Shown here one piece after another: positions 26,304 to 34,913 of a DNA stretch of 64,000 bases (positions within the stretch are counted from its first letter, which is position 1; the number at the start of each line of letters is the position of its first letter). A model generated the notes under the pieces. That model ran no database searches, had not been told where the DNA came from, and saw only the letters and a list, made by a program, of their open reading frames with translations. Origin of the DNA: Desulfococcus sp041737845 (GTDB lineage: Bacteria; Desulfobacterota; Desulfobacteria; Desulfobacterales; Desulfococcaceae); contig NZ_JBGSQX010000152.1 in NCBI RefSeq assembly GCF_041737845.1, positions 1 to 64,000 on the forward strand. The letters are read 5' to 3'. Both the position numbers and the translations under genes were made by a program.

Positions 26304-27518
26304 ATGGACGTTCAGAAAACTGAAATCAAAAAGAACAAGATCGAAGTCGGCATCATCGGAGGACGTTTCGACAAGGTATCGACGATCCTCGAGGAATTTG
26401 AGCCCGGAGACAGACGGTTCATTCATTCTTATGAAAAAATCGGCGTGGCGCCCCGGAAATTGGGCGAGGTCGGGGAACGGGAGGTCAAGGTCAAAGTCCC
26501 CGCCAGGCTTCACCCCACGGTTCTGGACATGAACTGTTTCAACCTCAACCGGCCGGGCGGCGGCGGTATCGGGATCAGCATCGCGGTCTATTTCCATGCC
26601 AGCGTGAAGGCCATCCAGAAGCCGGTCATCCGGACCTCGGGGGAACGCTCCCTGATCGTCCGGCATTTTGCCCACATCTTCAAGGAACTCCTCGGGTACG
26701 AGGGCGGATTCGAGATCGAACTCCAGGACCACAAGCGCCGGCATGTCGGTCTCGGATCGTCCATCGGTTCCATGTGTTCGGTGTGCATCGGCATGAACGA
26801 GGTCCTGGGAAGGCCTTTTGCCGGATGGGAACTCCGTAGGATCATGGGCTACCACTCCTGCGAGGAGAGCCCCATGAACGAGGGCTGCCTCCTGCCGGCC
26901 TTCGAAACCGGCATCGGCGCCATGGTCGGGATCAACGGCGGATGGGTCGTGGCCAGCGACGATCTTGTCATGGTCCACCGGGTCGAACTGCCCAACACCA
27001 AGGTGATCGTCTTCATCCCCGAGGTCAAGAGCCTGGAGGACGAATTCATGGGAAAGGAGACCTCCGCCGAATCCGAGGTGGAACTCCTGCTCCGGCGCGC
27101 AAGAAGCCTGGACGCCATGCAGGCCGGCGCCAAGGCCCAGATCGTTCTGTTCGACATGCTCCCGGCCATGATCATGGGCAACCTCAAAAAAATGGGCGAC
27201 GCGCTCTTTGATCTCTCCTACCTGGGCTCCAAGCGGGCCGAATGCGAGCAGCACGGCGCCTTTGGAACGCCGATCTACAAATATATCAATGCATTCCGCG
27301 GAATCGGCGTCGAGATTGCCGGAATGAGCTCCGTGGGGCCGACCATTTTCGCCCTGACCCAGAAACAGGATGTCTACGACCGGGCCATGGCCTATCTGGA
27401 TTCCCTCAACGTCTCGAAGACCCGGATCATTGAAACCGAGGTGGACAACACCGGCGGGACGGTCACCGAAAACGGGGTTGAACGCTCCTTCATCAACGAC
27501 AACTGGCTGAAAGGGTAA
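26304..27518 (+). CDS. GHMP-superfamily protein, beta-ribofuranosylaminobenzene 5'-phosphate synthase-like
   Basis: 404 residues. After an N-terminal extension (about 55 residues) come PARLHPTVLDMN and RPGGGGIGISI, which match the opening of beta-RFAP synthases (they condense PRPP with 4-hydroxy- or aminobenzoate in methanopterin synthesis). The GHMP loop is HVGLGSSIGS near residue 149, and the C-terminal motif GMSSVGPTIFAL is also shared with that family. HSCEESPMNEGCLLPAFETG resembles its middle. The exact reaction is unknown. AAAGGACGCAGG precedes the ATG. It opens a tight cassette with a TrpF-like gene seven bases downstream, suggesting chemistry on a phosphoribosyl aromatic (inference). 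Confidence 0.75.
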   Translation: MDVQKTEIKKNKIEVGIIGGRFDKVSTILEEFEPGDRRFIHSYEKIGVAPRKLGEVGEREVKVKVPARLHPTVLDMNCFNLNRPGGGGIGISIAVYFHASVKAIQKPVIRTSGERSLIVRHFAHIFKELLGYEGGFEIELQDHKRRHVGLGSSIGSMCSVCIGMNEVLGRPFAGWELRRIMGYHSCEESPMNEGCLLPAFETGIGAMVGINGGWVVASDDLVMVHRVELPNTKVIVFIPEVKSLEDEFMGKETSAESEVELLLRRARSLDAMQAGAKAQIVLFDMLPAMIMGNLKKMGDALFDLSYLGSKRAECEQHGAFGTPIYKYINAFRGIGVEIAGMSSVGPTIFALTQKQDVYDRAMAYLDSLNVSKTRIIETEVDNTGGTVTENGVERSFINDNWLKG

Positions 27519-27525
27519 AGCGCAG

Positions 27526-28227
27526 ATGAAAGACGGCTACAAAGCCAAAATCTGCGGAACGACCAGCATGGCGGATGCCGCCCTGGCAGCCGATGCGGGC
27601 GCCGATTTTTTCGGCGTGGTCGTGGAGGTGGATTTTTCACCCAGGTCCCTGTCCGTCGACGACGCCGCGCCCCTCTTCGCGAATCCGCCGATCCCGGGCG
27701 TGGCCCTCGTCTTCAGGATGACGGCGGAACGGATCGAGACCCTCATCCAAGCACTCCGCCCCTTCGCGGTCCAGTTCCTGGACCCGGCGGCCGTCCCCTT
27801 GATGAAACGCCTGAAAAGCGCCCATCCGGCCGTTGAACTCTGGCAGTCCATCCACCTGCCCCAGGCCGGGGAGGCGGCGGATATGGCCCCCTTCAGGAAA
27901 ACGGTCGAAAGCTATCTTGAGGCCGGCGTCGACGCCCTCCTGTTTGACACGGTCGCGGTGATGCAGGGAAAAACGAAGTTCGGCGGGACGGGCCGGGTCT
28001 CCGACTGGGGCCTCGTTAAAAAACTGATGGATGCCGTCGAGAGCCCTGTGCCCGTCTGGCTGGCCGGGGGCATCCATCCCGGAAATGTGGCCGATGCCCT
28101 CGATGCCGTGAACCCCCACGGCATTGATCTCTGTTCGGGAGTGGAGGCCCGGCCCGGAAAAAAAGACCCTGCGAAGGTCATGGCGCTCATGACGGCCATC
28201 CGGGAGAAATCAAAGATGAATAAATGA
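27526..28227 (+). CDS. TrpF-like phosphoribosylanthranilate isomerase paralogue
   Basis: A 233-residue (beta/alpha)8 protein of the PRAI family. AKICGTTSMADA carries the catalytic Cys at residue 10, and LLFDTV the general acid at Asp141. GGTGRVSDW, WLAGGIHPGNVADAL and GIDLCSGVEARPGKKDP are the phosphate-binding and C-terminal family motifs. PRAI converts phosphoribosyl anthranilate to a ketose in tryptophan synthesis. No other trp gene is nearby, and this copy lies between a beta-RFAP-synthase-like gene and a dehydrogenase. It may therefore act on a different phosphoribosyl amine. It could still be the cell's TrpF. Confidence 0.82.
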   Translation: MKDGYKAKICGTTSMADAALAADAGADFFGVVVEVDFSPRSLSVDDAAPLFANPPIPGVALVFRMTAERIETLIQALRPFAVQFLDPAAVPLMKRLKSAHPAVELWQSIHLPQAGEAADMAPFRKTVESYLEAGVDALLFDTVAVMQGKTKFGGTGRVSDWGLVKKLMDAVESPVPVWLAGGIHPGNVADALDAVNPHGIDLCSGVEARPGKKDPAKVMALMTAIREKSKMNK

Positions 28228-28243
28228 TTGGGAGATATGCGAC

Positions 28244-29275
28244 ATGAAAGCAGCAGTAGTTCACGGAAAGGGCGACATCCGCATCGAGGAATACCCGACG
28301 CCCGCGGCGGGCGACGGCGAGGTGGTTGTCCGGACCAGGGTGTCGGGGATCTGCGCAACCGACATCAAGACCCTCCTCGGCCAGGGCTTGCCGAAGGACC
28401 TCCCGACGATTCTGGGGCACGAGGTCGTCGGAGAGATATCCGAGATCGGGAGGGGCGTCGAGGGCCTCCGGATCGGCGACCGGGTGGCGGTGTATCCCAT
28501 CGCGGTCTGCGGGAACTGTTATTTCTGTAAAAGAGGCCGGCACAACCTCTGCGAACACGAGTTCGGCCTGGCCCACGGCATCGACGGCGGCTTTGCCGAG
28601 TATGTGAGGCTCCCGAAGGAGATCGTCAACATCGGCGGCGTCGTGAAGATCCCGGACAGCCTCTCCTTTGAAAAGGCCGTCCTGGCCGAGCCCTTGTCAT
28701 GCGTGTATGCGTCCCTCAAAACATGTAAGGTGGAACCGGGAAGCGTCGTGGTGATCCTGGGGGCCGGCCCCATGGGACTGATGCATCTGAAAATGGCCAA
28801 ATGGGCCGGCGCCAGGGTGATTTCCGTCGACCTGCGCGACGACCGGCTGAAAACCGCCAAAAACATGGGGGCGGAAGTCTGCCTGAACGCAAGCGCCGTC
28901 GACCACATCGATGAAATCCGAAAGATCACCGGCGGCCGCGGCGCTGAAACCGTCATCGCCTCCCTGGGGATCCCCGGGGTCATCGAGCAGAACCTGAAAC
29001 TGACGCGAAACGGCGGCACCTTCAATATTTTCGGCGGCCCGCCCGCAGGGCAGACGATCTCCGTGGACCCGAGGTGGCTTCATTACGGTGAAATCAATCT
29101 TACCGGAACCTTTGCCGCATCACCGGTACAGTTCACGGCGTGCCTCGATCTCATCGCGCGCAACGAGATGGCGGTGGAAGACCTGATCTCCGACCGGTTC
29201 GGCCTCGACAATTTTCTCGATGCCGTCGAACGGGCCAAGAACCAGACCATGATTCGCGGCATCGTCGTTTTCTGA
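28244..29275 (+). CDS. Zinc-dependent medium-chain alcohol dehydrogenase
   Basis: 343 residues of the medium-chain dehydrogenase/reductase type (threonine or sorbitol dehydrogenase-like). The catalytic zinc ligands are Cys in GICATD, GHEVVGE with the following Glu, and a later Glu in LAEPLSCVY. The structural zinc loop has four Cys: CGNCYFCKRGRHNLC. The NAD fold is VVILGAGPMGLMHLKMAKWAGA with Asp in VISVDLRDD, which favours NAD over NADP. It follows the TrpF-like gene by 16 bases and precedes the aldolase gene by 63, so it is part of the cassette. The substrate is unknown, probably a polyol or sugar phosphate. Confidence 0.88.
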   Translation: MKAAVVHGKGDIRIEEYPTPAAGDGEVVVRTRVSGICATDIKTLLGQGLPKDLPTILGHEVVGEISEIGRGVEGLRIGDRVAVYPIAVCGNCYFCKRGRHNLCEHEFGLAHGIDGGFAEYVRLPKEIVNIGGVVKIPDSLSFEKAVLAEPLSCVYASLKTCKVEPGSVVVILGAGPMGLMHLKMAKWAGARVISVDLRDDRLKTAKNMGAEVCLNASAVDHIDEIRKITGGRGAETVIASLGIPGVIEQNLKLTRNGGTFNIFGGPPAGQTISVDPRWLHYGEINLTGTFAASPVQFTACLDLIARNEMAVEDLISDRFGLDNFLDAVERAKNQTMIRGIVVF

Positions 29276-29338
29276 CATCCGGGCGGACTGCCTCCAATGC
29301 CGCGCACGGCAAAACCCTACAAAAAAGAAGGAACGTCA

Positions 29339-30142
29339 ATGAACGGAAAAGAACGGCGCCTCAGGAATATCCTCAACCGGAAAACCGGCCGCAGCCTTGT
29401 GATTGCGGTGGACCACGGCATGGCCCTGGGCGCCATGTCCGGCATCGTCGACATCGCGGGGACCATCAGGGCCCTCGACGCCACCGGAAAAATCGACTGC
29501 TGGCTCATGACCAAGGGGATCTACACCCATGCGTTCGACCCGGAGGGCGACCCCGGCGTCATCCTCCGGGCCAGCGGCGGGGCCACCATCGCAGGGCCCG
29601 ACCTGACCCGCGAGGGCCGGACGGCCAGCGTCGAAGAGGCGCTCTTTCTGGGGGCGGACGCCATGGCGACAACAGCCTTCGTGGGCTCGAACTACGAACA
29701 CGAGACCCTCATCGGCATGGCGGCCATGGCAACGGAATGCAGGCGTTGGGATATCCCCCTCCTGGGCGTCATCGGCCTCGGAAAAACCAACGAGGAGAAG
29801 AAAAAAGACCCCAAATTCATCGCCCTCGGCGCGCGCGTCGGCGCGGAGCACGGGGCGGACATCATCAAGACCTACTACACTGAAACGGATTTCGACAAGG
29901 TCACGGCCGGATGCCCCGTGCCGGTCATGATCGCCGGGGGGCCCAAATGCGAGACGGACCGGGACACCCTCGCCATGATCCACGGTGCCCTCCAGGGCGG
30001 GGCCAGGGGTATCGTCATGGGCCGGAACGTCTGGCAGAGCCCTCATCCCGCCGCCCTGCTTTCGGCGGTCTACGGATTGATCCACGAGAACATGACCGTC
30101 ACGGAGGCGGCGGAGCTGCTGGCGCATCTGACCACCGGATAA
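29339..30142 (+). CDS. DhnA/LsrF-type class I aldolase
   Basis: A 267-residue Schiff-base aldolase of the DhnA/FbaB/LsrF group, which includes archaeal fructose-bisphosphate aldolase and 2-amino-3,7-dideoxyheptulosonate synthase. SLVIAVDHGMALGAM, ADAMATTAFVGSNYEHE, ADIIKTYYTETDF (Schiff-base Lys about residue 177), PVMIAGGPKCETDRDTL and GARGIVMGRNVWQSPHP are the characteristic elements. AGAAGGAA lies before the ATG at 29339. It is the last gene of the four-gene cassette that starts at 26304. Whether it makes or breaks a sugar phosphate is not decidable from sequence. Confidence 0.86.
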   Translation: MNGKERRLRNILNRKTGRSLVIAVDHGMALGAMSGIVDIAGTIRALDATGKIDCWLMTKGIYTHAFDPEGDPGVILRASGGATIAGPDLTREGRTASVEEALFLGADAMATTAFVGSNYEHETLIGMAAMATECRRWDIPLLGVIGLGKTNEEKKKDPKFIALGARVGAEHGADIIKTYYTETDFDKVTAGCPVPVMIAGGPKCETDRDTLAMIHGALQGGARGIVMGRNVWQSPHPAALLSAVYGLIHENMTVTEAAELLAHLTTG

Positions 30143-30287
30143 CGCCCAGGCAGGACATCGACCTCCGGGGGCTGCTGATGCCGTCCCTCCTGCAGCTCCC
30201 GGAGGATCGCTTTCCGCACGGGGTCCGGCGCGAGGCCGTCCGGCAATCCGCCGGGGAGGCGGCCGCCTGATTTCTGTAAAGTTTGCT

Positions 30288-30316
30288 TTGACAGCCGAAA
30301 CTTCATGACTTAGTGT
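30288..30316 (+). promoter_or_regulatory. Possible sigma-70 promoter of the PtsP-like gene
   Basis: TTGACA at 30288-30293, 17 bases, then TAGTGT at 30311-30316, about 65 bases before the ATG at 30383. The -35 is perfect; the -10 is weak (three of six). Confidence 0.35.
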
Positions 30317-30382
30317 ATCTGGTCACGCTGTTTTCCGCCGTTCTTGGCGAATGCTTCAGAATCGCTTTGGAAGGTCCTCTTT

Positions 30383-32677
30383 ATGGCCCGAAAAGATCGA
30401 GATCATCTCAACCTGCTGTGCGACATCGGCGACCTTGCGGCGCTGGTCACCGGAAGCCACAACATCGAAACCTTCCTCGACAGCACGGTCAAACTGGTAT
30501 CCCGGCACCTCGCGGCGGACGTCTGCTCCATCTACCTCTACGATGAAACCTCGGAAGAGCTGGTTCTCAAGGCAACGGTCGGACTCAACCCCAGGGCGGT
30601 GGGGCGGGTCCGGATGAAGCCCGGTGAAGGCCTCGTCGGGACGAGCTTCGAGCACCTCAGCCCCATACGGGAAGCGCATGCCAGATGCAATCCCCTGTTC
30701 AAATATTTCGAGGAAACCGACGAAGACCGATTTGAATCCTTTCTGTCCGTTCCGATCCAGCGGGGCGCTCAGAGGATCGGCGTGCTGGTGGTCCAGCACG
30801 AGGAGGCAGACTATTTCTCCGAACGGGATGTCATGGCTCTGAGGGCCTCCGCGTCCCAGCTCGCCGGCGCTGTTGAGAACGCGCGCCTGCTCATGGACCT
30901 TTACGAAGCGACCGGGACGCCTGTGGAAACCCAGGACCATGCCCAGGCCGCCCTGAAATTCATCCGGGGCCAGTCGGCCTCCGAGGGCGTCGCCCATGGC
31001 CCCATCTCCTTTTTCAAGAAAAGCCATGTCGCCTTCCTGTCGGGAAACGCCAACCTCTGCAGTCGGTATACGGTGGAGGATTTTCACCAGGCCGTGAACC
31101 AGACCTCCCGTCAGCTGGCCGACCTTCAGGCCCGGCTCTCCGAGAGACTGCCTGAAAGCGCATCCCTCATCTTCACGGCCCATTTCATGATCCTGAAGGA
31201 CCCCAAGTTCATCGACCGGATCGTCCATCAGATATCGGAGGGCGCTTCCCCCCCGGATGCCGTGAGAAACGTTGCGCGGCACTACATCAGTGTCTTTTCG
31301 TCAAGCAGCCATGCCTATATCCGTGAAAAGGTCAGCGATATCGAGGACCTGGCGGGCCGCATCCTGAAAAACCTCTTCCGCCAGGGTTCTTCGGAGAGGC
31401 AGGAGAATGAAAAAGGGAAGATCGTCGTCGCGGGGGAGCTTTATCCGTCCGAAATCCTGAAGCTGGCGTCGGAGGATGTCCAGGGCATCATCCTGGTCAA
31501 GGGCGGCATCACCTCGCATGTCTCCATCCTCGCCCGTTCCCTGAAAATCCCCCTGGTGATCGCCGACCACCCCAATCTCATGGACCTCCCGGAAGAGACC
31601 CCGGTCCTTCTCGACGCCAATGTCGGAAACATCTACGTCCGTCCGGACAAGGAGATCCTTTTGCAGTTCGCCGGGCACAAGGCTGCGGGCCGGGTTCTGC
31701 CGAAATCGCCCCCCACGGCATGCCCCATCACCTGCACCCTTGACGGGACGCGCATCCGGCTGCTGGCCAACATCAACCTCCTGAGCGAACTGTCCATCGC
31801 AAAGGAGCTGAACGCCGAAGGCATCGGCCTCTACCGGACCGAATTCCCCTTCATCGTGCGTCCGACCTTTCCATCGGAAGAAGAGCAGTATCTCGTCTAC
31901 AAGCACCTCTTCGATGAAATGGCCGGTCGGGAGATCACCATACGGACCCTGGACATCAGCGGCGACAAGGCCCTGGTTTATTCCAACGCCACCAGCGGGA
32001 AAAACCCCGATCTGGGCCTGAGATCCATCCGGTTCTCCCTCAGCAACCGCCCCCTGTTCGAGCAGCAGCTCCGGGCCATCCTGCGCGCCGGCGCCGAAGC
32101 CGGCCGCCTCCGCATCATGTTCCCCATGATCTCGTCCCTGGACGAATTCCGGGAGGCGCGGCGGATCGTCGATGACTGTCTGACGGACCTCGCCCGGGAA
32201 GACCTGCCCCATCACCCCAAGCCGTTCATCGGGATGATGGTGGAGGTCCCGTCGGTGGTGGAGATCATGCCGGCCCTGGGCCGGGAAGCCGATTTCTTCT
32301 CCATCGGCACCAACGATTTCATCCAGTACACCCTGGCCGTCGACCGGACCAACGAAAAGGTGGCCGGGTATTACAGGGCCTATCATCCGGCGGTGCTGCG
32401 GGGGCTGGCCCGGATCGTCCGGGCCGCGACGGCTGCGGGGCGGGAGATCGCCGTATGCGGCGAGATGGGGCATGAGGCGGAGTACATCCCATTCCTTCTG
32501 GGGATCGGCATCCGCACCCTGAGCGTCGGTCCGCAGTTTTTACCCGCGGTTCATGACCGCATCTCGGGCATGCGCCTTCGGGATGCCGAGCGGATCGCCG
32601 AAGCTCTGCTGTCCGAGGATACCCTGGCCGGGGCTTTCAGCGTGCTTGAAGCGCAGTCAAAATTGATGGATTCGTAA
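30383..32677 (+). CDS. ptsP: GAF-domain phosphoenolpyruvate-protein phosphotransferase (PtsP, enzyme I-Ntr-like)
   Basis: 764 residues. An N-terminal GAF domain (NIETFLDSTVKLVSRHLAADVCSIYLY to SQLAGAVENARLL) is joined to a full enzyme I. The phosphohistidine loop is GGITSHVSILARSL (His379), the PEP site includes GIGLYRTEFPFI, and C-terminal motifs are LDISGDKAL, RIMFPMISS, GMMVEVPSVV, IGTNDFIQYTLAVDR and the Cys-containing VCGEMG. PtsP starts the nitrogen PTS cascade by phosphorylating NPr; no HPr or EIIA gene is in the window. GGAAGGT precedes the chosen ATG. The TAA stop lies inside the end of repeat copy B. Confidence 0.92.
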   Translation: MARKDRDHLNLLCDIGDLAALVTGSHNIETFLDSTVKLVSRHLAADVCSIYLYDETSEELVLKATVGLNPRAVGRVRMKPGEGLVGTSFEHLSPIREAHARCNPLFKYFEETDEDRFESFLSVPIQRGAQRIGVLVVQHEEADYFSERDVMALRASASQLAGAVENARLLMDLYEATGTPVETQDHAQAALKFIRGQSASEGVAHGPISFFKKSHVAFLSGNANLCSRYTVEDFHQAVNQTSRQLADLQARLSERLPESASLIFTAHFMILKDPKFIDRIVHQISEGASPPDAVRNVARHYISVFSSSSHAYIREKVSDIEDLAGRILKNLFRQGSSERQENEKGKIVVAGELYPSEILKLASEDVQGIILVKGGITSHVSILARSLKIPLVIADHPNLMDLPEETPVLLDANVGNIYVRPDKEILLQFAGHKAAGRVLPKSPPTACPITCTLDGTRIRLLANINLLSELSIAKELNAEGIGLYRTEFPFIVRPTFPSEEEQYLVYKHLFDEMAGREITIRTLDISGDKALVYSNATSGKNPDLGLRSIRFSLSNRPLFEQQLRAILRAGAEAGRLRIMFPMISSLDEFREARRIVDDCLTDLAREDLPHHPKPFIGMMVEVPSVVEIMPALGREADFFSIGTNDFIQYTLAVDRTNEKVAGYYRAYHPAVLRGLARIVRAATAAGREIAVCGEMGHEAEYIPFLLGIGIRTLSVGPQFLPAVHDRISGMRLRDAERIAEALLSEDTLAGAFSVLEAQSKLMDS

Positions 32678-32816
32678 AAAGTCGATTTTCAGACGGTTTT
32701 GTAAAAAGGTCGAGATCAAGGCCTGCGAATCCCGAGGAATGAGGCATGCTGTTGGTGCGCTGCAGTGGCGAAGGATACGCGTAACGCAGATATCGGCCTG
32801 TTGACGGAACCGTCAA
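32673..32816 (-). repeat. Dispersed ~145 bp repeat, copy B (inverted relative to copy A)
   Basis: The reverse complement of this stretch matches 17242-17387 over nearly its full length, including GACGGTTCCGT, GGCCGATATCTGCGTTACGC, ATTCCTCGGGATTCGCA, TTGATCTCG and CTGAAAATCGAC. It fills the gap between two convergent genes exactly. The TAA of the PtsP-like gene (32675-32677) and the TGA of the HD-GYP gene (32815-32813) both lie within its two ends. The inner terminal repeat on the right has drifted: CAACAGG where copy A has AAAAAGG. Confidence 0.85.
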
Positions 32817-33847
32817 AATTCGTCGGCGCGATTCCCGCTCTCCCGAAAACGCTCCCTGATGGCCTGCCATTCAAACTCCTGACGCACAAACCCCTCGACA
32901 ATCCGGGGATCGAACTGGGTTCCGCTCTTTTCCAGGATGATCCTCCTGGCGGTTTCGTGGCTGAATTCATCTTTGTAGGACCGCCGGCTGGTGAGGGCGT
33001 CATAGACATCCGCCAGGGCCATGATGCGGGAGGAGAGGGGGATGTCCTCCCCCGAGAGACCGCAGGGGTATCCCGAGCCGTCCCACCATTCATGATGAAA
33101 CTTGGCGATTTCATAGGCAAACCGGAGGTACGGGGTCCCGTTCTTCTCGTAGAGTTCCTCGAGCAGATCGCCGCCGATGGTCGTATGCATCTGCATCTTT
33201 GCCCATTCTTCGGCGTCGAGCTTCCCGGGTTTGTGCAGGATGCAGTCGGGGACGGCGATCTTGCCGATATCGTGGAGGGGACTCACGAGGGCGATTTCAT
33301 CGGCGACGCTCAGGTTCAGACGGTATTCGGGATGAGAGATCGCAAAATCCCGCGCCGCGATGCGGGTGAACCGCCGGACCCGTTCCAGGTGATACCCGGT
33401 CTCCTCACTGCGAAACTCCATCATTTTGGCCATGGAAAAGATCAGGGCGTCCTGACCTTCCAGGCGAAGCAGACGGGCGGCGCCCTCCAGGCGGAGCCTG
33501 ACCTCGTCCAGGAAGATCGGCTTGGTCATGTAATCGTCGGCCCCGTTGGACAGTGCGTGGATGAGGGATTTCCGGTCGATCATCTGGCTCAGGACGATGA
33601 TGTAGATATATCGCCCGTCTTCGCTCCGAATCCTGGAAATCAGATCAAACCCGCTCATCCGGGGCATCAGAAGGTCGGTGATGACGATGCGGATTTCGTG
33701 GTCGCCGGCCAGTTTTTCCAATGCCTGAATACCGTTTTCGGCTTCTTCCACGGCGTATCCGTCGCCTTCGAGCCGGGTGCGAAGCAGGATACGCACCATG
33801 GGGTCGTCGTCAACGACCAGTACCTTGTAAAGTTTGTTTGGCTCCAT
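32813..33847 (-). CDS. Response regulator with HD-GYP phosphodiesterase output
   Basis: 344 residues. The receiver domain (1-125) has VLVVDDDP, the phosphoacceptor Asp in VITDLLMPRMSG, and the Lys in DDYMTKPIF. The HD-GYP domain (about 145-320) carries SPLHDIGKIAVPD with the HD pair, HTTIGGDLL, KFHHEWWDGSGYPCGL with the GYP motif, and ALADVYDALTSRRSYK. HD-GYP domains hydrolyse cyclic di-GMP, so this should lower c-di-GMP on phosphorylation. No cognate histidine kinase adjoins it. The stop codon is supplied by repeat copy B. Confidence 0.92.
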   Translation of the reverse strand: MEPNKLYKVLVVDDDPMVRILLRTRLEGDGYAVEEAENGIQALEKLAGDHEIRIVITDLLMPRMSGFDLISRIRSEDGRYIYIIVLSQMIDRKSLIHALSNGADDYMTKPIFLDEVRLRLEGAARLLRLEGQDALIFSMAKMMEFRSEETGYHLERVRRFTRIAARDFAISHPEYRLNLSVADEIALVSPLHDIGKIAVPDCILHKPGKLDAEEWAKMQMHTTIGGDLLEELYEKNGTPYLRFAYEIAKFHHEWWDGSGYPCGLSGEDIPLSSRIMALADVYDALTSRRSYKDEFSHETARRIILEKSGTQFDPRIVEGFVRQEFEWQAIRERFRESGNRADEF

Positions 33848-34228
33848 CAGGTATCCACCGGATTCTCAGATTCCAGACGCCAAAAAGGGTCCGTTCATTT
33901 CCCCCCGGGAAATCGCCCTGCAAGCATCGATCGATGTCGATCCGCCCGATTAATGCATATCTAAGGCATATTTCGCGCCATGCTTCCGGGCATGCGGCGC
34001 ATCACGGTCATTACTATAGTAATATCCTTTTGATGTCCATAGGTAGAAATACCTATTTTGTGTCATGAAGGGATCTTCGGGATGTGACAGACTCGGCCAT
34101 GTTATATTTATCTTATTGTTTTTAATAAAATTTATTGTCAAGAAGGGAAATCCATCGCAAATTCAAAATAAATGTCGCACCGGACGGCCTTCCGGCCGAT
34201 GCCGATGCGCCACGGAACTACAATCGGG
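33848..34228. other. 381-base gap with two palindromic sites and AT-rich stretch
   Basis: Upstream of the HD-GYP gene (-) and downstream of uspA (-). A perfect 14-base palindrome ATTACTATAGTAAT lies at 34010-34023. A 7-base inverted repeat ATAGGTA/TACCTAT with GAAA loop lies at 34039-34056. A strongly AT-rich segment follows at 34100-34175. These could be operator sites for the HD-GYP promoter or a UspA transcript terminator. No gene is seen. Confidence 0.45.
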
Positions 34229-34633
34229 TTATTTCACCGTAACCACCGGACAATGGGCTTCCAGGATCACATGCCGGGCATTGGACCCGAACACCATCTT
34301 GCTGACCCGCGAGCGCCGCCTCACGCCCATGATGATTTCATCCGCGCGGCATTCCTCGGCGAACCGGACAATGTCTTCTCCGGGACTGCACCCGCGGACG
34401 AGCAGGTGCGTCTCGAACGGAACGGACCGCTCCCGGCAGAATTGCTCCGCATAAGCCAGGTCCTGCTCCGCCGTCTGGATATCCTCGCTGTCGATGTCCG
34501 CTCCGCCCTTGAGGGACCGAACCAGCACCACCTTGCCTTTGAAGGCTTCCGCATGTTTCACGGCCAGGCTGAGCGCTTCATTTGCGGCTTTTGAGCCGTC
34601 AAAGGCCACCAGAACGATCATTTTCTCCTCCAT
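34229..34633 (-). CDS. Universal stress protein (UspA family)
   Basis: 134 residues from the ATG at 34633, preceded by GGGAGAA. MIVLVAFDGSKAANEALSLAV is the typical first strand and helix. IIMGVRRRSRVSKMVFGSNARHVILEAHCPVVTV is the C-terminal nucleotide-binding part. The glycine loop (G-x2-G-x9-G-S) is partly changed: GVRRRSRVSKMVFGSN has Arg where the second Gly usually stands, so ATP binding may be weaker. Cytosolic stress protein; target unknown. It stands alone between two non-coding gaps. Confidence 0.9.
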   Translation of the reverse strand: MEEKMIVLVAFDGSKAANEALSLAVKHAEAFKGKVVLVRSLKGGADIDSEDIQTAEQDLAYAEQFCRERSVPFETHLLVRGCSPGEDIVRFAEECRADEIIMGVRRRSRVSKMVFGSNARHVILEAHCPVVTVK

Positions 34634-34913
34634 TGTTCTCCCTTTTCCTGCGGTTTCCCTGTCGGCCGTCATAATATCGGCATCAGGGAATCCATTGGCC
34701 CATGAAATATTTTTGTTAACAGATGTCGTTTCACGCGGTATACTGCAACAATTCTACCGTACTGTTATGAAATAATCAAGATAACCCCCGATGAGATCAT
34801 ATGGACGTATCGAGGCTTCACGCCGCCTGCACCCTGCCCGTCCAGCAGGCCGCCGCGGCACGGCCCGGTGACGGCGGCCCCGCAACAATCCGACATGCCG
34901 GAATCCAATCCCC

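Noticed and set aside
30172..30270. Short possible gene downstream of the aldolase
   Set aside because: Thirty residues starting at an ATG without a ribosome site and with no recognisable feature; a minus-strand frame over the same region is equally unsupported.
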